Origin: an uncultured Actinomyces sp.
GTDB lineage: Bacteria; Actinomycetota; Actinomycetes; Actinomycetales; Actinomycetaceae
Direction of reading: 5' to 3'
DNA: 7,815 nucleotides
NCBI GenBank assembly: GCA_900554605.1
Contig: USHU01000041.1
Span: forward strand, 1 to 7,815
Shown: one piece after another, positions 1-5,766 of the stretch
Position numbering within the stretch: position 1 is the stretch's first letter
Layout of the letters: every line of letters starts with the position of its first letter
The notes under the pieces: generated by a model
Database searches by the model: none
Seen by the model: the letters and a program-made list of their open reading frames with translations, nothing else
What the model was told of the DNA's origin: nothing
Made by a program: the position numbers and the translations under genes

Positions 1-231
1 AGCATCCGACGATGAAGGACGCGCCCCCCGGCGCTCGACGCGCTGGGGAGGAACCCACTGAACTGTTCGACGCGGAGACAGAGGACGAGGCTCAATCTCG
101 CTCTTACGGCCGGAACGTAGTCTCTGCGCAGTTGAAGAGCCGAGACGCTGAGCCCCTCGGCTCAGTGAATCAACGATTGCGCGAGAATGGCGAACCAATC
201 TCATTGATTTGTCGGGGGACTGTTTACTCAT
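1..231 (-). CDS. Possible partial ORF coupled to fadD, function unknown
   Basis: A minus-strand frame is open for 77 codons from an ATG at 231-229 to the left edge, so the C-terminus is not visible. The ATG lies in ATGAGTAA, overlapping the fadD stop codon (226-224), a typical translational-coupling arrangement. No good Shine-Dalgarno is visible. A second in-frame ATG is at 204-202. The product begins MSKQSPDKSMRLVRHSRAIV and is rich in Arg, Ser and Pro, with no hydrophobic segment or recognisable motif. By hand count its third codon position is only about 50% GC and its second about 63%, which is not typical coding bias. The opposite-strand frame from base 3 has more coding-like bias (about 67/50/63) but would run 217 bases antisense into fadD. 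I prefer the minus frame because of the coupling, but either could be spurious. I do not recognise the protein. Confidence 0.4.
   Translation of the reverse strand, partial: MSKQSPDKSMRLVRHSRAIVDSLSRGAQRLGSSTAQRLRSGRKSEIEPRPLSPRRTVQWVPPQRVERRGARPSSSDA
137..167. repeat. Overlapping alternative inverted repeats
   Basis: Two mutually exclusive dyads share sequence here. In the first, GAGCCGAG (137-144) pairs perfectly with CTCGGCTC (156-163) across 11 bases. In the second, CTGAGCC (148-154) pairs with GGCTCAG (159-165) across 4 bases, extendable to 9 pairs with one wobble. There is no T-run after the stem on either strand, so it is not a classical intrinsic terminator. It lies 60 to 90 bases past the fadD stop, where an end-of-transcript structure could sit if the 1-231 frame is not a gene. 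Confidence 0.45.
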
Positions 232-2026
232 TGTCGGAGTCTTTATCGTCTGCGGAAGTATCGGGAGGAGAAAGACGTTCGCTTACCGCGGCCGCGGCCT
301 CGCCAATTGCTTTCGAAGCACTGGAAAACATACGGTTTGCGGGATCAAGAAGCTGCTCTTTAACCTTGCGGCGCATGACCTTTCCCAAGGGATTACGCGG
401 CAGCTCGGAAATAATGGCGAGCTGGCGCGGGAGTGCGTAGTGAGAAACATACTTTTCTGCCCACTGACGAACCTGCGCCAGGGTGATCATCGGAGCATCA
501 TCTTCCAAGATCAAGGCTGCAGTAACTTCCTCGCGAGCATCCCCCGAGGGAAGACCAACGACAGCAACATCCTTTACTCCGGGCATCGATCGGATCGCGT
601 CCTCGACCTGTGAAGGATAGACATTGAAGCCGCCTGAAAGAATCAGTTCCTTCTTACGATCAGACATCATCAAGAAGCCATCGCGAATAACTGCAATATC
701 ACCGGTGCGCAGCCACCCGTCCTCGGTGAAGACGCGAGCAGTTTCTTCGGGAGCCCCAAGGTAACCGCTAAACACCTGTGGACCTTTAACGATGATTTCA
801 CCGGGGGTCCCCTCTTCAACATCAACAGAGGGATCTTCAAGATCGACGAGGCGAATGTCAGTTGAGGGGAAGACTAGTCCTAAAGCACCATGGCGACGAT
901 TGGCTGCCAGGGGAACACCTGCGATCACCGGGGAAGTCTCAGACATGCCGTAGCCTTCAATGACCATTCCCTGAGTGATCTCTTCCCATTGCTGCGCAAG
1001 GGTTTGAGACAGCGGCATTGCACCGCACAATGACCACTTCATTGAGGTCAAATCGATGTGCTCTTCTTGTGCGGCCTGCATGAGGCGTTCGAACATGGGA
1101 GGAACGCCCACGAAGAAGGTGACCGGATGACGCTTGTGCGCCTCGAGCGCCAGATGGACATCAAACTTGGGGAGAACCAACTGGGTCGCCGCAAGGCGAA
1201 CAGCAGCGCACATCAAGAGGGTCAGCCCATAAGCGTGGAAGTAGGGGAGCAGCGAATAAAAGTTCTCGGCGCCTTCATGAAGTTTCCATACCCACATGAT
1301 GCACTGATTGACGTTCGAACCGATATTGCGGTGCGTGAGCGGAACTGATTTGGGAACGCCGTTGGTGCCCCCGGTGTGCAAAATGACGGCTAGATCTTGG
1401 GCCGAGGCACCGGGTGTGTCTGGGTGGACGAGGCGTGCGCGCGCAACCGCGTGATCCCACGAGTGCGTCCCCTTGGGCCGTTCTCCCCGCATTTGCTCGC
1501 GCGTAGAGCGCGCTTTTTCAATTGGAAGTTTGAGCAAAGCGCGCGAAGTACGAGGCATTTGCGCCGAAATATTGACGGTGAAAATACAGTCGAGAGCCTG
1601 GTCTCCTTCACGGATGAAAGCGTCGACAGACTTTTCCCAAACAATAGCGACTTTTCCGTGATGGCGATCCAATTGCTGATGGATCTCTTCGATTGGCGCA
1701 AGAGGATTATGTTGGGCTGCAACGGCTCCAATACGCATACAGGCGTAGAAAGCGACCAAGGCTTGAGGACAGTTAGGCAGGCAGATGGCGCAAACATCGC
1801 CTTTGCGAACACCGTTTTCAACGAGCACCTGTGCGGCGCGGAGAACCTGAGCGTACAGCTGAGTGTATGTCAGCGTTGCCCCCAAGTAATCAATCGCAAC
1901 TCGCTCGGGGTAGAGGCGCGCGGATGTCTCGAGAAGGGAAATAAGGGAGGTATCAGCGACCGGAACCTCGTAGGGAGTACCGGGATCATACTGAAGCCTC
2001 GACTTCGCCGTCAGCTCTGAGACCAT
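224..2026 (-). CDS. fadD: Long-chain fatty acid--CoA ligase (FadD-like)
   Basis: This 600-residue protein is a member of the ANL adenylating superfamily. It activates a fatty acid with ATP to an acyl-AMP and then transfers it to CoA, feeding lipid synthesis or degradation in the cytoplasm. The core motifs appear in order: the phosphate loop TGGTNGVPKSV (residues 218-228), PYFHAYG (261-267), YGMSETSP (359-366), GWLRTGDIA (437-445), the hinge DRKKELILSGGFNVYP (456-471), and NPLGKVMRR with the catalytic lysine K549. The phosphate loop is slightly unusual (TTG to TNG, PKG to PKS). After about residue 563 comes a low-complexity Ala/Ser tail ending in the acidic DDKDSDNE. The ATG at 2026 is preceded by a strong Shine-Dalgarno, AAGGAGG, at 2037-2031. 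It lies 44 bases downstream of tgt on the same strand, so it may be co-transcribed. Chain-length specificity cannot be read from the sequence. Confidence 0.9.
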   Translation of the reverse strand: MVSELTAKSRLQYDPGTPYEVPVADTSLISLLETSARLYPERVAIDYLGATLTYTQLYAQVLRAAQVLVENGVRKGDVCAICLPNCPQALVAFYACMRIGAVAAQHNPLAPIEEIHQQLDRHHGKVAIVWEKSVDAFIREGDQALDCIFTVNISAQMPRTSRALLKLPIEKARSTREQMRGERPKGTHSWDHAVARARLVHPDTPGASAQDLAVILHTGGTNGVPKSVPLTHRNIGSNVNQCIMWVWKLHEGAENFYSLLPYFHAYGLTLLMCAAVRLAATQLVLPKFDVHLALEAHKRHPVTFFVGVPPMFERLMQAAQEEHIDLTSMKWSLCGAMPLSQTLAQQWEEITQGMVIEGYGMSETSPVIAGVPLAANRRHGALGLVFPSTDIRLVDLEDPSVDVEEGTPGEIIVKGPQVFSGYLGAPEETARVFTEDGWLRTGDIAVIRDGFLMMSDRKKELILSGGFNVYPSQVEDAIRSMPGVKDVAVVGLPSGDAREEVTAALILEDDAPMITLAQVRQWAEKYVSHYALPRQLAIISELPRNPLGKVMRRKVKEQLLDPANRMFSSASKAIGEAAAAVSERLSPPDTSADDKDSDNE

Positions 2027-2030
2027 GTCT

Positions 2031-2037
2031 CCTCCTT
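2031..2037 (-). promoter_or_regulatory. Ribosome binding site of fadD
   Basis: AAGGAGG on the minus strand lies 4 bases before the ATG at 2026. The following GGAG-AC bases allow pairing in a slightly shifted register. It fixes the start of fadD at the first ATG of the frame. Confidence 0.75.
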
Positions 2038-2052
2038 AGTGGAATGCCTGAC

Positions 2053-2068
2053 CCTACGTTACCGTAGG
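2053..2068 (-). repeat. Short GNRA-loop hairpin between tgt and fadD
   Basis: On the minus strand CCTACG, GTAA and CGTAGG form a perfect 6-bp stem closed by a GNRA-type tetraloop. It starts 2 bases after the tgt stop codon and ends 26 bases before the fadD ATG. No U-run follows, so strong intrinsic termination is unlikely. It could stabilise or partly attenuate the transcript, or as DNA be a small operator for fadD. Confidence 0.5.
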
Positions 2069-2070
2069 TT

Positions 2071-3378
2071 TCAGCCTTGTGCGCCTGAAAAACGCCCAAG
2101 CATTTCCTCTTTAAAGTCCGAATATTCGCCGGTATTTATCGAATCTCGGATGGCGTCGACAAGACGAACGGTGAACCACTCATTGTGAATAGTGGTCAGC
2201 GTTGAAGCGAGGATTTCCTTGGCCTTGAAAAGGTGATGGACGTAGGCGCGAGTGTAGTGCGTGCAGGTGTAGCACCCACAGCCTTCAACAAGGGGAGTGA
2301 AATCGCGCTTAAAACGAGCATTCGTGATGTTGAAACGGCCGTCGGGAGAATAAATCGCCGCATTGCGCGCAACGCGAGAGGGATTGACGCAGTCGAATGT
2401 ATCGGCACCGGCCTCGACGCCTCGGAAGAGGTCGTCAGGTTCGGAAATCCCTAAAAGGTGGCGCGGCCGGTCCTCGGGAAGTTCCGAACTCACCCAGGAC
2501 ACAATCGTTCCGAGGTTTTCCTTCTGGAGCGCTCCGCCGATCCCAAAACCGTCGAAGATCTGTCCATCGACATTCATTTCAGCCAATGTACGGGCAGCGA
2601 TGCGTCGAAGATCCTCGTACTGAGCACCTTGAACAACTCCCCACAGCTGCTGATAGGGCTTGCCCTCACGCTCCTGGGTCAGCCTACGGTGGATGGCCAG
2701 ACACTGACGTGCCCACTCATGGGTGCGTTCCAGAGATTCTTCCTGGTAGCTGCGTGGATGGAGCAAAGAGGTCAGCTCATCGAAGGCGAACATGATGTCC
2801 GAACCCAATTCATGCTGAATGCGCATGGAAACTTCGGGCGAGAAACGGTGTTTAGAACCGTCGATGTGGCTGCTAAAAATCACGCCGTCATCGTCAACAA
2901 CTGCTCGGGATGCCTTGACTGCCTGCTTATTGAGCTTGGGATCCTTGAAATCCGCGTCGCCCGAAAACTCCGCCGAGAGGACCTTCTTGAATCCAGCTCC
3001 CAAGGAAAGGACCTGGAATCCGCCCGAATCCGTATAGGTCGGACCTGCCCAGTTCATGAAAGAACCCAAGCCCCCGGCCTCGTCAACGATATCCGAACCT
3101 GGCTGGAGGTAGAGGTGGTAGGCGTTGGCAAGGACCGCCTGGGCGCCGAGGCCTCGCACCATTTCTGGGACAAGCGCCTTAACATTCGCCTTAGTTCCCA
3201 CTGGAATAAACGCGGGCGTGGAAATCGTGCCGTGTGCAGTGTGAAGGGTTCCGGTACGGCCAAGACCTAGGCCGTATTCAAGGCGCGTGTGGCAATCAAA
3301 ACCGCGATCCCGGTCGGAATGAGGGAAAGAAGAATCGAGGTCAATAGGCGCGCCAATCCACTGAGGCGAAAGTGTCAT
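2071..3378 (-). CDS. tgt: tRNA-guanine transglycosylase (TGT)
   Basis: TGT exchanges guanine 34 of Asp, Asn, His and Tyr tRNAs for preQ1 or queuine, the key step to queuosine. The general-acid/base aspartate is D117 in TDSGGFQ (116-122), and the nucleophile is D329 in TFDCVNPSR (327-335). D200 (AFDE) and Q250-G251 (VVQG) bind the base. The zinc ligands C367, C369, C372 and H398 are all present with canonical spacing. At 435 residues it is longer than the usual roughly 375. Much of the extra is an insertion of about 29 residues near 128-160, plus an extended N-terminus. The residue corresponding to Cys158 of the Zymomonas enzyme is Leu202, and that corresponding to Val233 is Ile280, so the base pocket differs from the textbook preQ1 enzyme. 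The ATG overlaps the yhhQ stop (ATGA), with GAAGAGG 7 bases upstream. Pairing with yhhQ points to salvage of an imported base. Confidence 0.95.
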   Translation of the reverse strand: MTLSPQWIGAPIDLDSSFPHSDRDRGFDCHTRLEYGLGLGRTGTLHTAHGTISTPAFIPVGTKANVKALVPEMVRGLGAQAVLANAYHLYLQPGSDIVDEAGGLGSFMNWAGPTYTDSGGFQVLSLGAGFKKVLSAEFSGDADFKDPKLNKQAVKASRAVVDDDGVIFSSHIDGSKHRFSPEVSMRIQHELGSDIMFAFDELTSLLHPRSYQEESLERTHEWARQCLAIHRRLTQEREGKPYQQLWGVVQGAQYEDLRRIAARTLAEMNVDGQIFDGFGIGGALQKENLGTIVSWVSSELPEDRPRHLLGISEPDDLFRGVEAGADTFDCVNPSRVARNAAIYSPDGRFNITNARFKRDFTPLVEGCGCYTCTHYTRAYVHHLFKAKEILASTLTTIHNEWFTVRLVDAIRDSINTGEYSDFKEEMLGRFSGAQG

Positions 3379-4052
3379 GCCAGAACCTCTTCGCGGCGCA
3401 AATGTTCAATCTTACGAACCAACGCAATGACGCGGTACGTGATGGGGAGGAAAACAACTTCGATTCCAACCTTGTAAACGTAGCCCGTGATGATGTAGTT
3501 GAGGAATTCGCTTCCGGGAATGATTCCAGCAAAGGCGATCGTGCAGAAAATGACGGTATCAAAAGCCTCGCCGACAAGAGTCGAACCGATCAAACGCGCC
3601 CAGAGGTGGTCGGCACCCCAACGCTGTCGAATCTTTACCAGAACAAGGGAGTTCATGAGCTGGCCGACCAAGTATCCGCCGATCGAAGCGGCAACGATTC
3701 GAGGAACGAAACCGAGCACTGCGACGAAGGCATCCTGGTTCTCGTATCCAGGGCCAGCGGGAATTGATTGCACAACCCAGAACGTCAGCGAAGCAAGGAG
3801 AGAAGCCGCGAAACCCATGATGATGACCCTGCGTGCGCGCGCGAAACCGTACACTTCGGAGAGCACATCGCCAAGAATATAAGTCAGGGGAAAGAGGACC
3901 GCACCGCCGTCAAATACCAAGTGAATCGGGCCAGCATCGAGCACTGTTACCTTTGTTGCGGCGATATTAGAGATCAATAAGAAAGCGACGAAACTGACAG
4001 CAACGATGTCATACACTCGGGGAGCTTTGGTGTGCCCAGTTGGCTCGGTCAT
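3375..4052 (-). CDS. yhhQ: Queuosine precursor transporter (YhhQ/VUT family)
   Basis: This 225-residue polytopic membrane protein belongs to the YhhQ (VUT, formerly DUF165) family, whose characterised members import queuosine precursors such as preQ0 and preQ1. Hydrophobic segments lie near residues 15-34, 45-63, 76-98, 107-135, 153-178 and 184-212. Family hallmarks are SNIAATK (28-34), FPLTYILGDVLSEVYGF (54-70) and GEAFDTVIF (161-169), followed by a conserved Tyr-Lys in the last membrane region. The start ATG at 4052 has AGGAAGGAA 5 bases upstream. Its stop overlaps the tgt start by ATGA, so the two are almost certainly translated from one mRNA. The adjacent tgt makes queuosine salvage the best functional reading. 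Which base is carried cannot be told from the sequence. Confidence 0.92.
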   Translation of the reverse strand: MTEPTGHTKAPRVYDIVAVSFVAFLLISNIAATKVTVLDAGPIHLVFDGGAVLFPLTYILGDVLSEVYGFARARRVIIMGFAASLLASLTFWVVQSIPAGPGYENQDAFVAVLGFVPRIVAASIGGYLVGQLMNSLVLVKIRQRWGADHLWARLIGSTLVGEAFDTVIFCTIAFAGIIPGSEFLNYIITGYVYKVGIEVVFLPITYRVIALVRKIEHLRREEVLA

Positions 4053-4057
4053 CGGAG

Positions 4058-4066
4058 TTCCTTCCT
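4058..4066 (-). promoter_or_regulatory. Ribosome binding site of yhhQ
   Basis: AGGAAGGAA on the minus strand lies 5 bases before the ATG at 4052. It supports this start for yhhQ and contrasts with the lack of any such site before the divergent ABC-F gene. Confidence 0.65.
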
Positions 4067-4116
4067 GAATATTGTCAACCTCTCTATTCTGCCCGCAGAC
4101 GTTACCCGAGTGCGCG

Positions 4117-4146
4117 TTGGGCGCCGGCGGAGGCGCCCATTAGAAT
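4117..4146 (+). promoter_or_regulatory. Candidate promoter for a leaderless ABC-F mRNA
   Basis: TTGGGC (4117-4122) and TAGAAT (4141-4146) are separated by 18 bases, matching a sigma-70/SigA-type -35 and -10 pair in form. Six bases follow before the GTG at 4153, so transcription should begin at or next to that codon. No Shine-Dalgarno precedes the GTG, as expected of a leaderless transcript, which is common in actinobacteria. The -10 is the stronger half of the call. Confidence 0.5.
4118..4139. repeat. 8-bp inverted repeat in the ABC-F promoter spacer
   Basis: TGGGCGCC (4118-4125) is a perfect inverse of GGCGCCCA (4132-4139) across 6 bases. It overlaps the proposed -35 and most of the spacer, ending next to the -10. 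If the mRNA is leaderless the dyad is not transcribed from that promoter, so it would act as DNA, for example as an operator. It also lies about 66 bases upstream of yhhQ and could influence that promoter. Confidence 0.45.
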
Positions 4147-4152
4147 GAATAA

Positions 4153-5763
4153 GTGATCAATGTTTCCAATTTCTCGTTGCGTATTGGCCCACGCGAGCTC
4201 ATCCACAATGCGTCATTCAGAATTGATAAAGGAATGTGCATTGGTTTGGTTGGCCGTAACGGGGCGGGAAAGACCACAACTATGAGGCTTCTTGCAGGGC
4301 AAGAAGACCATGGAAGCGCTCAGTATGAGGGGACCATTACGCGCAACGGAACGATTGGGTATCTTCCTCAAGACCCTCGTGAAGGAGATCCTGATCAGCT
4401 CGCACGTGATCGCATCATTTCAATTCGCGGAATCGATGCAATCATCAAAAAAATTAAGCGTGCAGAACAAGAAATGTCGACGACAGAGGGAAACCGCCAG
4501 CAAAAGGCGATGGAACGCTACGTCCGTCTCGATCATGAATTTACTCAAGCCGGCGGCTGGGCTGCCAATGCCGAGGCAGCACAAATTGCCCATTCTCTCG
4601 GTTTGGATGATCGGGTTTTGTCTCAGACTCTGTCAACTCTCTCGGGCGGGCAGAGGCGTCGCGTGGAGCTGGCCCGAGTCCTGTTTTCCGGGGCGGATAC
4701 CCTCTTGCTCGATGAGCCGACAAACCACCTCGACCACGACTCGATCGTGTGGCTTCGTGATTGGATCAAGACCTTCCCCGGCGGAGTGCTCGTCATCTCC
4801 CACGATGTGAAGCTTTTGGGCGATACCGTCAATCAAGTGCTGTGCTTGGATGCCAATCGCGGAGAGGTCGATATTTATCATCTTGGCTGGTCCGCCTACC
4901 TCAAGCAGCGCGAAGAAGACGAACGCCGCCGCCGAAAAGAACGCTCGCTTGCGTTGAAGAAAGCTGAACAACTGCGTGCTCAAGGCGAAAAGATGCGTGC
5001 AAAAGCAACGAAAGCAGTTGCCGCCCAACAGATGCTACGTCGTGCAGACGAGCTTGTTGCGTCTGTTGGCGCTGAACGCGTTCAAGAAAAGGTCGCGCGA
5101 TTGCGATTTCCAGATCCACTTCCTTGTGGCAAAGTGCCATTGAGCGCTCAGGGCCTGTCAAAGAGCTACGGATCCCTTGAGGTCTTTACCGGTGTTGACT
5201 TGGCAATTGATAGGGGATCGAAGGTTGTTGTCCTTGGTCTCAACGGTGCTGGAAAGACAACGCTTCTGCGTCTCTTGGCCGGAGTTGAAGAACCCGACAG
5301 TGGTGTCGTTGAAGCCGGTCACGGACTGAAAATCGGATACTACGCGCAGGAACATGACACTTTGGATATGGCGGTGACAGTTCGAGAAAACATGTCCCAT
5401 AGTGCGCCCGAATTTGACGATACCCATGTACGCAATGTTCTCGGTCAGTTCCTCTTCAGTGGAGACGACGTCGATAAACCCACGCATGTGCTCTCCGGCG
5501 GCGAAAAGACCCGTCTTGCGCTTGCAACTCTGGTTGTCTCAGGCGCCAATGTCCTACTGCTGGACGAACCGACCAACAACCTCGATCCCGCCTCGCGTGA
5601 GGAAATTTTGCATGCACTGCACTCCTACGAAGGAGCGGTCGTACTGGTCACCCACGATCCAGGCGCGGTCACCGCGCTTTCTCCGCAGCGCGTTCTTGTT
5701 TTGCCAGACGCGGACGAGGACCTGTGGGATGACTCCTACCTTGATCTCGTCACCTTGACCTGA
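4153..5763 (+). CDS. ABC-F family ATPase (ribosome-associated)
   Basis: This 536-residue protein has two ABC ATPase domains and no membrane segment, so it is an ABC-F protein rather than a transporter. ABC-F proteins bind the ribosomal E site and adjust elongation, rescue stalled ribosomes or protect against antibiotics. Domain 1 has Walker A GRNGAGKT (34-41), YLPQD (70-74), LSGGQ (163-167), LLLDEPTNHLD (184-194, catalytic E188) and SHD (216-218). A highly charged, helical interdomain linker spans about 250-318. Domain 2 has GLNGAGKT (362-369), LSGGE (448-452), LLLDEPTNNLD (468-478, E472) and THD (500-502). The length and the C-terminal YLDLVTLT resemble the actinobacterial Rv1473-like group more than EttA. 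I cannot tell a housekeeping factor from a resistance factor. GTG is chosen because MINVSNFSLR is the typical family beginning and no start lies upstream in a good context. The adjacent tRNA-modification genes are divergent. Confidence 0.92.
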   Translation: MINVSNFSLRIGPRELIHNASFRIDKGMCIGLVGRNGAGKTTTMRLLAGQEDHGSAQYEGTITRNGTIGYLPQDPREGDPDQLARDRIISIRGIDAIIKKIKRAEQEMSTTEGNRQQKAMERYVRLDHEFTQAGGWAANAEAAQIAHSLGLDDRVLSQTLSTLSGGQRRRVELARVLFSGADTLLLDEPTNHLDHDSIVWLRDWIKTFPGGVLVISHDVKLLGDTVNQVLCLDANRGEVDIYHLGWSAYLKQREEDERRRRKERSLALKKAEQLRAQGEKMRAKATKAVAAQQMLRRADELVASVGAERVQEKVARLRFPDPLPCGKVPLSAQGLSKSYGSLEVFTGVDLAIDRGSKVVVLGLNGAGKTTLLRLLAGVEEPDSGVVEAGHGLKIGYYAQEHDTLDMAVTVRENMSHSAPEFDDTHVRNVLGQFLFSGDDVDKPTHVLSGGEKTRLALATLVVSGANVLLLDEPTNNLDPASREEILHALHSYEGAVVLVTHDPGAVTALSPQRVLVLPDADEDLWDDSYLDLVTLT

Positions 5764-5766
5764 GCG

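Noticed and set aside
12..440. Plus-strand open frame of 142 codons at the left edge
   Set aside because: Its second half is antisense to the conserved C-terminal region of FadD and it has no recognisable motif. The better codon bias of its first half is recorded under the left-edge finding.
1397..2020. Plus-strand open frame of 207 codons
   Set aside because: It is wholly antisense to fadD, with no motif and no ribosome binding site that would set it apart from a shadow.
2458..3270. Plus-strand open frame of 270 codons
   Set aside because: It lies wholly opposite the well-supported tgt gene and its translation shows no family features.
4073..4078. Consensus TTGACA on the minus strand before yhhQ
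   Set aside because: A matching -10 would fall inside the yhhQ coding region, so it cannot drive this start and is probably chance.
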